Counted from the first letter of the stretch, positions 46,412-55,776 are shown. The stretch: DNA of 64,000 nt from Chitinophagaceae bacterium (GCA_016787065.1 JAEUVD010000018.1:124001-188000); one strand, 5' to 3'. Translations and numbers: made by a program. Notes: generated by a model from the sequence alone, not told the origin.

Positions 46412-46816
46412 ATGCGCCACTCCTTGAAATATTTTAGCCTTTTTTGTATAACCCTCTTTACCCTGTCGTCTTGTGAACGAAAGAGAGAATGTGAAGATGC
46501 TATCTGTACAATGAACTTTGCCAGTCATTCGTTGCGAATTGAAGATGGTTCCGGACAAGTGCCTGTATTAGACAAGGTGGATGTACATGTTGGTTCAGAT
46601 TATGTTTTTAGTGCTACGCAAAATGCGCAAGACCCTTTTTACTATATCATAGCAGATGATACTTGGATTACGAGCGTAGGTAAAAATGTAGAACGTTATA
46701 CCGAAGTTTGGATTTATCGACAAGGCAATATCGTTTCAAAAGTTCCATTTCAATTTAAAACCGATTGTTGTCATGTTGAATATGTAAGCGGAACAGATAA
46801 AGTAATTATTCCCTAA
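46412..46816 (+). CDS. Small lipoprotein of unknown function
   Basis: 134 residues. The lipobox is LSSC (about residue 21, in LFTLSSCERKRECED). The mature part contains MNFASHSLRIEDGSG and ends CCHVEYVSGTDKVIIP, with four further Cys. No family is recognised. A TAAATTTT box lies 6 nt before the ATG. Confidence 0.7.
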   Translation: MRHSLKYFSLFCITLFTLSSCERKRECEDAICTMNFASHSLRIEDGSGQVPVLDKVDVHVGSDYVFSATQNAQDPFYYIIADDTWITSVGKNVERYTEVWIYRQGNIVSKVPFQFKTDCCHVEYVSGTDKVIIP

Positions 46817-46933
46817 CGGTTGTTGTACTTCGTTTGCGCTCATGCTCAGCGTAATTCTATCAAACATGCGTGAAGCCATGTGGAATAAAGTAAGTAAAGT
46901 TGATTTAATTTTTACCTTGCATTTTTGCTCATC

Positions 46934-48181
46934 TTATTCGTAGCGCAAAGCATTGATAGGGTTTAATCGTGCTGCTCGAATAGCGGGGTAAATTCCGGCT
47001 GCAATACCTACAAAAACACAAATACTTATTCCTAACAAAATCCACGACCAAGGCACTACAAATCCGGATTTAAAAAAGATAGAAAGAATATTTCCTATCA
47101 GTATGCCAATGATGATTCCGATAACACCTCCTTTCACACTTATAAAAATAGCTTCTAGTAAAAATTGTTTACGAATAGTAGCTGCGTCTGCGCCAATAGC
47201 CTTCGACAAGCCTATTTCTCGGGTACGTTCCGCAACGGCTACCAACATGATATTCATTAAACCAATAGCTGCTCCTAGTAAAGTTATGAAGCCAATTAAA
47301 CTTGCAGCTAAGGTTACAAACTTCAAATTCGAAATAAGCGTATTTGCGATTTCATCATTCTTGTTGATAGAAAAATTACTTTCATGTTGAATAGATAATC
47401 GCTTCACGGCACGCATAACACCTTCTGCTTCATCCATAGCCAAATCAATTCGTTTAATATCATTTACAGCAACACTTATTACGGCAGATCGTTGTTCAAG
47501 GTTGTAACGCTGACGCGCATTTTGAAGGGTAATAAAAACCGTATTATCGGTTCTGTTAACCATACTCGACCCTTTCTCTGCACAAACGCCAACCACTCGA
47601 TAACGTTGATCGTTAATCATAACGGTATTTCCATCGGCTGAACTAATGTCTTTAAATAACTTTTCGGCCAAAACATGACCCAACAAGCAAATATTCTCAC
47701 CGCTACTTACTTCTTCCTGATTAAAATTTCTACCCACGCTCATATCCGTTTCTGATAGTTTGAGGTAGTTCTCATCTACACCCATTACCATAACATTCGG
47801 ATTCGTTTTTTCCTCACCATGTTTCAACGTAGATGTGCCCGACGTTAATACACTCACGCTTACAATAGCCGGATACGTGTACTGGCGGTTAAAATGCTCC
47901 GCTTCTTGTAAGCTAATTCTATTATTTTGAACACTAATTCGTTGCCGGCGCTTTCCCTGACGTTTACCTCCACCCATCATAGATTCCGAAGCAATGGTGA
48001 AAGTATTAGAACCCATGCCGCTAAAATTATTATGAATCGATGTTTTCAAAACTTCAATTACTGTAACAATGCCTATCAATGCGGTTATTCCGATGGCAAT
48101 AATAGACACCGTAAGATTGGCGCGTAACCTGTTGCTCTTCATGGCACGCTGCGCAAGCGCTATGATATCACGTATTTTCAA
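46934..48181 (-). CDS. MacB-like ABC transporter permease
   Basis: 415 residues with start TTG at 48181, supported by a TACTTTTG box 7 nt upstream. N-terminal membrane helix (about 22-45), a periplasmic MacB_PCD domain (about 46-280), then three helices (about 285-310, 335-365, 375-400) of the FtsX-like domain, with GLMNIMLVAVAERTREIGLSKAIGA as signature and C-terminal GIYPAIRAARLNPINALRYE. Such permeases export peptides, lipoproteins or drugs, with an ATPase and a membrane fusion protein. None of these partners is encoded next to it. A basic stretch (GGGKRQGKRRQR) in the periplasmic part is odd. Confidence 0.92.
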   Translation of the reverse strand: MKIRDIIALAQRAMKSNRLRANLTVSIIAIGITALIGIVTVIEVLKTSIHNNFSGMGSNTFTIASESMMGGGKRQGKRRQRISVQNNRISLQEAEHFNRQYTYPAIVSVSVLTSGTSTLKHGEEKTNPNVMVMGVDENYLKLSETDMSVGRNFNQEEVSSGENICLLGHVLAEKLFKDISSADGNTVMINDQRYRVVGVCAEKGSSMVNRTDNTVFITLQNARQRYNLEQRSAVISVAVNDIKRIDLAMDEAEGVMRAVKRLSIQHESNFSINKNDEIANTLISNLKFVTLAASLIGFITLLGAAIGLMNIMLVAVAERTREIGLSKAIGADAATIRKQFLLEAIFISVKGGVIGIIIGILIGNILSIFFKSGFVVPWSWILLGISICVFVGIAAGIYPAIRAARLNPINALRYE

Positions 48182-48188
48182 ATCGTTT

Positions 48189-48196
48189 CAAAAGTA
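48189..48196 (-). promoter_or_regulatory. -7 promoter box (TACTTTTG) of the ABC permease
   Basis: Exact TAnnTTTG match on the minus strand, 7 nt before the TTG start. Confidence 0.5.
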
Positions 48197-48221
48197 ATAC
48201 TTCTTATCACAAAAAACATGT

Positions 48222-48716
48222 TTACAGCACCACATGTGTATCCTTTACAACGCCCATAACAAATACGCTTTGAATATGGCCTACATTTTCAGCCTGACTT
48301 AATTTATTGACATGAAAATCATAATAGCGCTCCATATCTCGGGCAATGACTTTCAGCATGAAATCAAACTCCCCACTGATACTGTAACATTCCACCACTT
48401 CTGTTAATTCCTGAATGCGTTTTATAAATTTCAATCCGGCATTCTTGTTATGCTCCTTCAAGGATACGTAACAAATAACAATCAAACTCTTTTGAATTTT
48501 GTTTAAATCAAGTAAGGTTGCATACTGTTTAATCACACCTTGTTGTTCCATACGCCGTATTCGTTCATGCACCGGAGATCCGCTTAAATGCACCTGTTTT
48601 GCAATATCGGAAATAGTAGCCTTCGCATTCAATTGAAGCACCTTCAGAATGGCAAGATCCTTTTCATCTAACGCTTCAAAAGAAAATTGTTCGGTTGAAA
48701 CCTGTTTTTTAGCCAT
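48222..48716 (-). CDS. Lrp/AsnC-family transcriptional regulator
   Basis: 164 residues. The N-terminal HTH (about 15-65) reads LDEKDLAILKVLQLNAKATISDIAKQVHLSGSPVHERIRRMEQQGVI. The C-terminal RAM domain (about 75-155) has VVECYSISGEFDFMLKVIARDMERYYDF, the typical ligand-binding/oligomer part. It is a DNA-binding feast/famine type regulator, probably responding to an amino acid. It is divergent from ahcY with a 111-bp gap that holds palindromes, so it may control itself and ahcY (inference). Confidence 0.95.
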   Translation of the reverse strand: MAKKQVSTEQFSFEALDEKDLAILKVLQLNAKATISDIAKQVHLSGSPVHERIRRMEQQGVIKQYATLLDLNKIQKSLIVICYVSLKEHNKNAGLKFIKRIQELTEVVECYSISGEFDFMLKVIARDMERYYDFHVNKLSQAENVGHIQSVFVMGVVKDTHVVL

Positions 48717-48746
48717 AAAATTTTAGATATTTTCTGTTAAATTACG

Positions 48747-48792
48747 TATTTTAATTAAAATATTCTTTATTTTTTAATATTGATAGAATATT
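48747..48792. promoter_or_regulatory. Candidate Lrp operator region in the lrp-ahcY gap
   Basis: A perfect 16-bp palindrome TATTTTAATTAAAATA (48747-48762) is followed by AATATT-5 nt-AATATT (48776-48792), the latter overlapping the -33 TTG (48780-48782) of ahcY. Lrp-type proteins favour such AT-rich inverted sites. Confidence 0.45.
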
Positions 48793-48812
48793 ATCCTACA
48801 AAAGTACATTTG
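48780..48812 (+). promoter_or_regulatory. Promoter of ahcY
   Basis: TTG (48780-48782), 22-nt spacer, exact -7 box TACATTTG (48805-48812). The ATG at 48828 is 15 nt after the box, ruling out the upstream TTG frame at 48780 as start. Confidence 0.65.
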
Positions 48813-48827
48813 CTAAAAATAAAATAC

Positions 48828-50156
48828 ATGTCTGTAAGTACATTATCCAACATCGATTTTTCTTTAGCACATAAAGTTAAAGATATGAGCCTTGCTGAAT
48901 GGGGGCGTAAAGAAATTAAACTAGCGGAAGCGGAAATGCCAGGCTTAATGGCCATTCGTGAAGAATTTGCAGCTACCCAACCTTTAAAGGGTGCTCGCAT
49001 TGCGGGTTGTTTGCACATGACCATTCAAACAGCCGTTTTAATTGAAACCTTAGTTTCTCTGGGTGCTGAAGTAAAATGGAGTTCTTGTAATATTTTCTCT
49101 ACGCAAGACCATGCTGCCGCTGCTATTGCTGCTGCAGGTATTGGTGTTTACGCCTGGAAAGGACAAACGAACGAAGAAGCAGAATGGTGTATCGAACAAA
49201 CCTTGTTTTTCGGAAGTGAAGATCGTCCGTTAAATATGATTTTAGATGATGGCGGTGATTTAACCAATATCGTTTTTGATAAATACCCGGAACTTATTAC
49301 AAACATCAAAGGTTTGAGCGAAGAAACAACTACCGGTGTTCACCGTTTATATGAGCGCATGGAAAATGGTACATTACCTATTCCGGCTATCAACGTAAAT
49401 GATTCTGTTACTAAATCTAAATTTGATAACAAATATGGTTGTAAAGAATCATTAGTTGACGCAATTCGCCGCGCTACCGATGTTATGATGGCCGGTAAAG
49501 TTGCTGTAGTTGGTGGTTATGGTGATGTTGGTAAAGGTTCAGCCGCTTCGTTACAAGGTTCTGGTTGTCGTGTTATTGTTACAGAAATTGATCCAATATG
49601 TGCTTTACAAGCCGCTATGGACGGTTTCGAAGTAAAAAAGATGAGCGATGCTGTGAAAGAAGCTGATATTATTGTTACCGCTTCTGGTTGTTGCGATTTA
49701 ATTACAGAAGAGCATTTCCGCTTGATGAAAGATAAAGCCATTGTTTGTAATATCGGTCATTTTGATATTGAAATTGACATGGCTTGGTTGAATGCAAATT
49801 ATGGTTCAACGAAGAACACCATTAAACCACAAGTTGATTTATACACCATTGACGGTAAAGATGTAATTATTCTTGCTGAAGGTCGATTAGTAAACTTAGG
49901 TTGCGCTACTGGGCACCCTAGCTTTGTAATGAGTAATTCATTCTCGAATCAAACTTTAGCGCAAATTGAACTTTGGAATAATGCCGACAAGTATGAGAAC
50001 AAAGTATATGTTCTACCGAAACATTTAGATGAGAAAGTAGCTCGTCTTCATTTGAAGAAGATTGGTGTTGAATTAGAAGTACTTTCCGATAAACAAGCGT
50101 CTTATTTAGGCATACCGCAAGAAGGTCCGTTTAAGTCAGACATGTACCGCTATTAA
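48828..50156 (+). CDS. ahcY: Adenosylhomocysteinase
   Basis: 442 residues from ATG 48828. It reversibly cleaves S-adenosylhomocysteine to adenosine and homocysteine in the SAM cycle, with NAD+ as tightly bound cofactor. Signatures are [39 protein letters not shown], the NAD-binding [18 protein letters not shown] (Rossmann), [25 protein letters not shown] and the C-terminal FKSDMYRY equivalent of KxxHYRY. Divergent from an Lrp-type regulator and followed by two terminators. Confidence 0.98.
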   Translation: MSVSTLSNIDFSLAHKVKDMSLAEWGRKEIKLAEAEMPGLMAIREEFAATQPLKGARIAGCLHMTIQTAVLIETLVSLGAEVKWSSCNIFSTQDHAAAAIAAAGIGVYAWKGQTNEEAEWCIEQTLFFGSEDRPLNMILDDGGDLTNIVFDKYPELITNIKGLSEETTTGVHRLYERMENGTLPIPAINVNDSVTKSKFDNKYGCKESLVDAIRRATDVMMAGKVAVVGGYGDVGKGSAASLQGSGCRVIVTEIDPICALQAAMDGFEVKKMSDAVKEADIIVTASGCCDLITEEHFRLMKDKAIVCNIGHFDIEIDMAWLNANYGSTKNTIKPQVDLYTIDGKDVIILAEGRLVNLGCATGHPSFVMSNSFSNQTLAQIELWNNADKYENKVYVLPKHLDEKVARLHLKKIGVELEVLSDKQASYLGIPQEGPFKSDMYRY

Positions 50157-50173
50157 TAAATAACCTACTACGT

Positions 50174-50207
50174 AACATCCGGTAGCGTTCATAACCTACC
50201 GGTTGTT
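50174..50207 (+). terminator. First ahcY terminator hairpin
   Basis: 12-bp stem with one mismatch (AACATCCGGTAG / CTACCGGTTGTT), 10-nt loop, then a weak TTTAAAATTT tail. Confidence 0.65.
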
Positions 50208-50238
50208 TTAAAATTTGATTGAATAAAGTCACAAGAAG

Positions 50239-50264
50239 AAAACCGCAGCACATGCGGTTTTTTT
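50239..50264 (+). terminator. Second ahcY terminator
   Basis: Perfect 9-bp stem (AAAACCGCA / TGCGGTTTT), 5-nt loop, followed by further Ts. It is 83 bp after the ahcY stop, forming a tandem pair with the previous hairpin. Confidence 0.8.
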
Positions 50265-50430
50265 CCTGTCTAGTATTTCAAAAAATAAATTTTTGCCTCT
50301 TTGGAAGCGCCTTTTCCAAATTTAATTACATCGAAATCACGCATGTATTCATCAAACAAGAACAAAATATAAAGTATTTGCATGGTAGAACATTCGTGTT
50401 TAGTAGTACCTTAGTTTCTTATTTCATACT

Positions 50431-51204
50431 ATGAAAAGAATCTTGCACACCGTTTTATTTTTGGTCGTTGTTAGTTTATGCATGTCGTGCGGCGCTGATA
50501 TTGAAGAAACCATAACGCTTGATGATCAATATCAAGGAACCTATGAGGTACAAACAGACATGATACCGATGATGCGCAGTATGGCTTATCAATTTGCTGT
50601 ATTTGCCAAAAGTGCGGATGGCAATGAGGATGAAGGTGGCAAAATTGATTCCGCTAAAATTGAAGCAGACATTTTTAAGGATATGCCTGAGGTTGTAGAT
50701 AGTATAATTCCGCTACACAAAATGACTAAAGAAGCCACCCTTAGTCCTGAGGATAAGATTAAATTAGAAAAGCAACTTAAGATGTATATGAAAGGTGGGA
50801 AAAAATCCGGACAAATGATAATGGGCATGTTGTATACGTTTACTTCAATTCAGGATTTGAACGAACTGAATGCTATTATGGAACGGAATAAAGAAAGTTC
50901 AGAAGATTCGAAACTAAAACAACTTTCAGGTAATGTTTCCTATACATTATCCGGTAATACCTTCACTCGTATTTATTCTGAAAAAACGAAAGCATCATCG
51001 AATGAAGAAAATGAAGAACTCTTAGCCCAAATGATGTTTAAAAATACGTTTTATCGAACAACAGTTAATTCAAAACGAAAAATTTTAAAGGCCAAAGGAA
51101 GTGGACTAAAAATGCAAAAAGACCATCAAGTTGTATTTGAATATCCGATGAAAGATTATATGGATGGTACCATTAAACAAGATTTCATACTCGAACTAGA
51201 GTGA
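50431..51204 (+). CDS. Lipoprotein of unknown function
   Basis: 257 residues. Signal with lipobox CMSC (about residue 20, SLCMSCGADIEE), then a Met/Lys/Asp/Glu-rich domain with YQGTYEVQTDMIPMMR and Lys-rich C-terminus (YPMKDYMDGTIKQDFILELE). No known family was recognised. It is convergent with rpmE and separated from it by a perfect bidirectional terminator. Confidence 0.75.
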   Translation: MKRILHTVLFLVVVSLCMSCGADIEETITLDDQYQGTYEVQTDMIPMMRSMAYQFAVFAKSADGNEDEGGKIDSAKIEADIFKDMPEVVDSIIPLHKMTKEATLSPEDKIKLEKQLKMYMKGGKKSGQMIMGMLYTFTSIQDLNELNAIMERNKESSEDSKLKQLSGNVSYTLSGNTFTRIYSEKTKASSNEENEELLAQMMFKNTFYRTTVNSKRKILKAKGSGLKMQKDHQVVFEYPMKDYMDGTIKQDFILELE

Positions 51205-51208
51205 TATT

Positions 51209-51238
51209 AAAAAATCCCGGTTTAAGCCGGGATTTTTT
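51209..51238. terminator. Bidirectional terminator between lipoprotein gene and rpmE
   Basis: Perfect 12-bp stem (AAAAAATCCCGG / CCGGGATTTTTT), 6-nt loop, between convergent genes; it serves both strands. Confidence 0.9.
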
Positions 51239-51259
51239 AATACAGTATGTTTACTAAAA

Positions 51260-51508
51260 TTATTTCTTAGCGTAACGCTTATTGAATTTATCGATACGAC
51301 CTGCTGTATCTAACATCACATTCTTACCGGTATAAAACGGATGAGATGTATTTGAAACCTCCAATTTAATAACCGGATATTCATTTCCATCTTCCCATTT
51401 AATGGTTTCTCTTGAACTAGCGCAAGAACGAGATAGAAACATAGTTTCATTACTCATATCCTTAAATACTACGGTACGAAAAGTTTCTGGGTGAATTCCT
51501 TTTTTCAT
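51260..51508 (-). CDS. rpmE: 50S ribosomal protein L31, type B
   Basis: 82 residues, type B length and sequence: [30 protein letters not shown] block (here [19 protein letters not shown]), [13 protein letters not shown] and [16 protein letters not shown]. It lacks the CxxC pairs of zinc-binding type A L31, so it works without zinc. L31 bridges the ribosomal subunits. A TAATTTCG box with a TTG 20 nt upstream precedes it (51560-51590). Confidence 0.97.
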   Translation of the reverse strand: MKKGIHPETFRTVVFKDMSNETMFLSRSCASSRETIKWEDGNEYPVIKLEVSNTSHPFYTGKNVMLDTAGRIDKFNKRYAKK

Positions 51509-51559
51509 ATTTATTTAATTTTGTGCATGATACTAACCATGCGGATTTTTAAAGAAGGG

Positions 51560-51590
51560 CGAAATTAAGGTTACCACCGCTAAATACCAA
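51560..51590 (-). promoter_or_regulatory. Promoter of rpmE
   Basis: Minus-strand TTG (51588-51590), 20-nt spacer, TAATTTCG (51560-51567), one mismatch to the -7 consensus. Leader about 50 nt. Confidence 0.5.
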
Positions 51591-51674
51591 GAATTTTTTC
51601 AGTTTTAGTATCTACACGCCATTTCAGGGAGTAATAAGGAATATTTTATTCAATTCGTCGAGGTGGTTTTGATT

Positions 51675-51682
51675 TACCTTCG
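51675..51682 (+). promoter_or_regulatory. -7-like box (TACCTTCG) of recN
   Basis: One mismatch to TAnnTTTG. It ends at 51682, 5 nt before GTG 51688, and overlaps the alternative GTG 51682, which therefore cannot be the start of a transcript from this box. Confidence 0.45.
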
Positions 51683-51687
51683 TGGCT

Positions 51688-53346
51688 GTGTTGAAGACTT
51701 TATACATCCGAAATTACGCTATTATTGAAGAGATAACGGTAACTTTCGATTCAGGAATGACCGCCATTACCGGAGAAACCGGGGCAGGTAAATCAATTCT
51801 CATGGGAGCGTTATCCCTCATTCTTGGGGAACGAGCCGACAGCAAAAGTTTATTTTATCCCGATCAAAAGTGCATTATCGAAGGCATTTTTGCAATAGAA
51901 ACACACCCTACCCTTCAGCAAGTTCTTGAAACCAATGATATCGATTATTTGCCGGAATTATGTATTCGGAGAGAAATTACACCACAAGGCCGATCCAGAG
52001 TATTTATTAATGATACCCCTGTAACACTAAACATTCTCTCGAAGGTTGCTAGTAACCTCATTGATTTACATCGTCAGTTTGACACCTTAGAATTACAGCA
52101 ACAAGAATTTCAGTTGGAAATAATTGATGAATTAGCCAAGAACGAAAAACAACGTAATGCCTACCACGAAACTTTTTTATTGTGGCAAAAACGAAAATCC
52201 GATCTGGATCAACTTCGTGAAAGCAATAAACAAATACGACAAGAATTAGATTATCATCAATACCTATTTAACGAATTACATCAGCTAAATCTTCAAGAAG
52301 ATGAACTCGAACAGGCAGAAATTGAGCTTAACAAACTCATGCATAGCGAAGCTATAAAAACGCATCTGCAACAAGCAACCTATTTATTACAGGAAAGCGA
52401 GCAACCCATTTTAGCACAACTTAAACAGGTACTTCAATTATGTGATCAGCACGTACAACAAGTTCCCGAATTAACAAGTGTTGTACATCGCATTCAATCG
52501 TGCCTGGAAGAACTAAAAGATATTGAAAACGAAATTGTGCTAGCTTCCGATGCAACGTATTATGATGAAGAACGAATTCAACATTTAAATGAACGTTTGA
52601 ATGACGGGAATCGCTTACTAAAAAAACATCATGTGCAACAAACCAAGGAACTGCTTCAATTGCAGCTTGTATTAGAACAAAAAATTGCACAAGCAACCGG
52701 TGCCGACAACGATGAAAGTAAATTAGCAGAAGAAGTTGCTTCGCTTTATGCATCACTCGAATCATTGGCTGGCAATCTTTCAGAAAGTAGAAAAAAAGTT
52801 TTTGCGGGGTTTGAAAAACAAGTAAATGTTTTGTTGAAAAAAGTGGGTATGCCTAATGCCAAATTAGAAATAATGCATCAAACAATTGGCTATCATCAGC
52901 AAGGTATAGATCAAATTGAATTTCTATTCGATGCCAACCAAAGCGGAAAAGCACAGCCAATACAGAAAGTCGCTTCAGGAGGCGAATTAAGTCGTTTAAT
53001 GTTATGCATCAAATCGATGTTGGCCAATGCCAAGGCACTACCTACCTTAATTTTTGATGAAATAGACACCGGCATTTCAGGAGAAACTGCGGTACAAGTT
53101 GGTCTAATTATGAAGGACCTTGGTAAGCACCATCAGCTGATTACCATCACACATTTACCTCAAATTGCCGGAAAGGCACAACACCATTTATTCATATATA
53201 AAAAGGAAAATGCTCAAGGTAAGATCTCAACCAATATGCGTAAACTAAACGATGAAGAACGTGTAGAAGCTTTGGCCGAAATGCTTAGTGGCAAAAAGCC
53301 GGCACAGCAGTCGAAGGAAATTGCTCGTGAACTTATGAAAAACTAA
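51688..53346 (+). CDS. recN: DNA repair protein RecN
   Basis: 552 residues from GTG 51688 (MLKTLYIRNYAIIEEITV, the usual RecN N-terminus); GTG 51682 and TTG 51691 are alternatives. It is an SMC-like ATPase of recombinational repair. Walker A GETGAGKS (residues about 32-39) is followed by ILMGALSLILGERADSK; a long coiled coil spans about 155-365; the C-terminal half has KVASGGELSRLMLCIKSML (signature) and LIFDEIDTGISGETAVQVG (Walker B, D-loop), QLITITHLPQIAGKA. Acts in double-strand-break repair. Confidence 0.96.
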   Translation: MLKTLYIRNYAIIEEITVTFDSGMTAITGETGAGKSILMGALSLILGERADSKSLFYPDQKCIIEGIFAIETHPTLQQVLETNDIDYLPELCIRREITPQGRSRVFINDTPVTLNILSKVASNLIDLHRQFDTLELQQQEFQLEIIDELAKNEKQRNAYHETFLLWQKRKSDLDQLRESNKQIRQELDYHQYLFNELHQLNLQEDELEQAEIELNKLMHSEAIKTHLQQATYLLQESEQPILAQLKQVLQLCDQHVQQVPELTSVVHRIQSCLEELKDIENEIVLASDATYYDEERIQHLNERLNDGNRLLKKHHVQQTKELLQLQLVLEQKIAQATGADNDESKLAEEVASLYASLESLAGNLSESRKKVFAGFEKQVNVLLKKVGMPNAKLEIMHQTIGYHQQGIDQIEFLFDANQSGKAQPIQKVASGGELSRLMLCIKSMLANAKALPTLIFDEIDTGISGETAVQVGLIMKDLGKHHQLITITHLPQIAGKAQHHLFIYKKENAQGKISTNMRKLNDEERVEALAEMLSGKKPAQQSKEIARELMKN

Positions 53347-53351
53347 AACTC

Positions 53352-53447
53352 TTATAACAAACAAGCACAGGCCAAAGTTCCTAATCCAAGAAAAAGTAAA
53401 TACCGAATTGCAGCTTCCATAGGAAGTGCTTTTCTTTCCTCTAACAT
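53352..53447 (-). CDS. Doubtful small ORF with hydrophobic C-terminus
   Basis: 31 residues from ATG 53447 (MLEERKALPMEAAIRYLLFL...), 53 residues if GTG 53513 is used. The C-terminal hydrophobic stretch (IRYLLFLGLGTLACACLL) could be a membrane helix. It sits in the 240-bp gap downstream of the enoyl-CoA hydratase gene on the same strand. No family recognised; it may be accidental. Confidence 0.22.
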   Translation of the reverse strand: MLEERKALPMEAAIRYLLFLGLGTLACACLL

Positions 53448-53586
53448 AAACTCAATTTCACTATAGACGAATAATTCTCGATAAACGTTGAATTCAAAAA
53501 ACAACGTATGCACATTACTTGTTCAAACTCCTGTGAAAGAGAAAGGATTTCAACGTCGAAAAAAAAATGCTGCCTCTTAAAAAAAG

Positions 53587-54357
53587 TTACTTTCTTCCGG
53601 TTTTAAATTTTGCAATTGCCTCTCGAGTGAATGTACTTAGAACTAAACGGCCACTCATAGCAGCTCGCTCAGCCAGGAGCTTATCCCAATGCTCGGTACC
53701 CGTCCAGAAAACTTGTTTTAGCTCTTGCATAGCTGCCGGATTTGAATGTGCAAGTTTATCGCTCAATCGTGCAATAGCATCATCTAATTCTTGCGTACTG
53801 TTATACACTTCTGCATATAACGCATGCTTCTTGGCCCATTCTGCGCTGCGCCATTCCGTTGCATCCATCGTAAGTTGCGAAAAACACGAAACTCCTAGTT
53901 TACGTTCCACCGCAGGGCCTACTACAAACGGACCAATACCCACGGCGAGTTCACTTAATTTCACAGCAGCATGTTCCGTGGCTAAGGCATAATCGCATGC
54001 AGCGGCCAAACCCACACCACCACCAACGGCCTTGCCATGAATACGACCAATAATAAACTTATGTGCTTTACGCATAGCATTGATTACGTTCGCAAATCCA
54101 CTGAAAAATTCTTTACCCTGCGCCTCATTTTCGATAGCAACTAACTCGTCAAAACTTGCGCCAGCACAAAAGGCACCTTCTCCGGCAGAGCGAAGTATGA
54201 TAACCTTCACACGTTCATCTTGTCCTTCCTTATCTATAGCTCCTGCTAAATCCTTTAATATTTTTCCCGGTAGTGAATTACTCGCAGGATGAAAAAATGT
54301 TATCGTACTAATTCCATGATCATGTTCGATATTTACGTATCCATTTTGTTCGGGCAT
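53587..54357 (-). CDS. Enoyl-CoA hydratase/isomerase family protein
   Basis: 256 residues. Crotonase-fold features are the two oxyanion-hole segments FCAGASFDEL (about 62-71) and HGKAVGGGVGLAAACDYALA (about 105-124), with a possible acid/base Glu in KLSELAVGIGPFVVGP, the arrangement seen in methylglutaconyl-CoA hydratase-like enzymes. It works in cytosolic acyl-CoA degradation (beta-oxidation or leucine pathway); the precise substrate is unclear. No pathway neighbours. A TACATTTG box lies at 54374-54381. Confidence 0.94.
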   Translation of the reverse strand: MPEQNGYVNIEHDHGISTITFFHPASNSLPGKILKDLAGAIDKEGQDERVKVIILRSAGEGAFCAGASFDELVAIENEAQGKEFFSGFANVINAMRKAHKFIIGRIHGKAVGGGVGLAAACDYALATEHAAVKLSELAVGIGPFVVGPAVERKLGVSCFSQLTMDATEWRSAEWAKKHALYAEVYNSTQELDDAIARLSDKLAHSNPAAMQELKQVFWTGTEHWDKLLAERAAMSGRLVLSTFTREAIAKFKTGRK

Positions 54358-54373
54358 AACTTGTAATTTGAAT

Positions 54374-54381
54374 CAAATGTA
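54374..54381 (-). promoter_or_regulatory. -7 promoter box (TACATTTG) of the enoyl-CoA hydratase gene
   Basis: Exact TAnnTTTG match on the minus strand, 16 nt before the ATG. Confidence 0.5.
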
Positions 54382-54491
54382 ACCAAGGTTTTTTGTTTTT
54401 AATACCTTCCGGAAAATATTATGCACAAAAATAAAAGCATCGACTGTGCACTTGTAATGACTTCATAAACCTAAGCTTTTGCGGCAGTATT

Positions 54492-55742
54492 TTATTTTTC
54501 AGGCATATCCATATTTCGTAACGACTTGGCTTTCCAATAAGTAAAACCAACCACCGACATCGTGAGCATACCACCTAGCACAACCGACCTAACGGCTCCA
54601 AGATAGCGGGCCGTTAATCCGCTTTCAAAAGCGCCCAATTCATTACTCGAGCTAATAAACATCATATTGATAGAAGACACCCTACCCTTTAGTTCTTCCG
54701 GCGTATTTAATTGTAAAATACTATGTCGTATTACAACACTTACGCCATCAAACAAACCGGCAAAAAACAAACAAGCAAAGGACAGATAAAACCATTCTGA
54801 CAATCCGAATACCAGCATCGACAAACCATACATTAATATGCACAGCAGCAATTTAATGCCAATATTTTTCTTCAATGGAATATAAGTAAGAATCAAAAAT
54901 AAAAATAAACTGCCAATGCCATGAGCGCTACGTAACCATCCATAACCTACTTCACCAATATGTAAAATTTCCTTGCTAAAAACCGGCAACAGCGCCTCGG
55001 CGCCACCAAATAAAACGGCGAATAAATCTAAACTCAAAACCGCTAATATAATTTCTGTTTTAAATACAAATCGAAACCCTTGTTTTAGGCCTTCCAATAA
55101 ACCAATGTCTGTTTTTAACACCGGCGGCTGAGGCCTAATAAACTGAATGAGAAAAAAAGAAATCAAAATAAAAGAAGCGGCTACCAATAACGTTTCAAAA
55201 ATGCCGGCATAAGCCATTATCATGCCAGCTACTAAGGGGCCTGTTACGGAGCCAAGCATCCAAGCGGTACTACTCCAGGTTATAGCTTGAGGTATTTGAT
55301 CTTTACGTATTAAAAGTGGAAGTAAAGAAAAAGATGCCGGCGCAAGAAAGGCGCGAATACAGCCGCTGAAAAACATAACGAGGTAAATCATCCATTCCAG
55401 ATGTTGTACACTGAACAATTCCTTTCCGAAGGAGGATGCTAAGTACAACATAAGCAAAGCGTTCAGAACATAAAATCCAATACAACTTAAATACACATTG
55501 CGTTTAACCCTGTGGTCAACAAAATACCCGGCAATAAACGCCAATCCAAATGCAGGTATTACTTCTGCAAGTCCGATTAAACCTAGTGAAAGAGGATTAT
55601 TAGTTAGTTGATACATCCAATAACCCAATACGGTATTCTGCATGAAGAGCGAAAAAATCAGAATAAACCGTGTACTCAGAAAAAAACCAAACTCACGGTT
55701 TCGAAGCACCTCACGTGTTTTCCTTGCACTCTCATTATCCAT
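54492..55742 (-). CDS. Major facilitator superfamily exporter (EntS-like)
   Basis: 416 residues with about 12 membrane helices; N-terminal NREFGFFLSTRFILIFSLFMQNTVLGYWMYQL and the first-loop motif IAGYFVDHRVKRN resemble the MFS_3/enterobactin exporter group. SSTAWMLGSVTGPLVAG and NTPEELKGRVSSINMMFI are typical of this group. It probably exports a small molecule (siderophore or drug) from the cytosol. A TATATTTG box lies 5 nt before the ATG. The gene is divergent from an ABC permease. Confidence 0.93.
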   Translation of the reverse strand: MDNESARKTREVLRNREFGFFLSTRFILIFSLFMQNTVLGYWMYQLTNNPLSLGLIGLAEVIPAFGLAFIAGYFVDHRVKRNVYLSCIGFYVLNALLMLYLASSFGKELFSVQHLEWMIYLVMFFSGCIRAFLAPASFSLLPLLIRKDQIPQAITWSSTAWMLGSVTGPLVAGMIMAYAGIFETLLVAASFILISFFLIQFIRPQPPVLKTDIGLLEGLKQGFRFVFKTEIILAVLSLDLFAVLFGGAEALLPVFSKEILHIGEVGYGWLRSAHGIGSLFLFLILTYIPLKKNIGIKLLLCILMYGLSMLVFGLSEWFYLSFACLFFAGLFDGVSVVIRHSILQLNTPEELKGRVSSINMMFISSSNELGAFESGLTARYLGAVRSVVLGGMLTMSVVGFTYWKAKSLRNMDMPEK

Positions 55743-55747
55743 GAAGG

Positions 55748-55755
55748 CAAATATA
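55748..55755 (-). promoter_or_regulatory. -7 promoter box (TATATTTG) of the MFS exporter gene
   Basis: Exact TAnnTTTG match on the minus strand, 5 nt before the ATG. Confidence 0.55.
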
Positions 55756-55776
55756 CCGGTGGTATTTGATAATCTT

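Noticed and set aside
50219..50434. 71-codon plus-strand frame after ahcY
   Set aside because: It spans the second ahcY terminator and resembles no protein.
53567..53992. 141-codon plus-strand frame
   Set aside because: Antisense to the enoyl-CoA hydratase gene, which has clear motifs.
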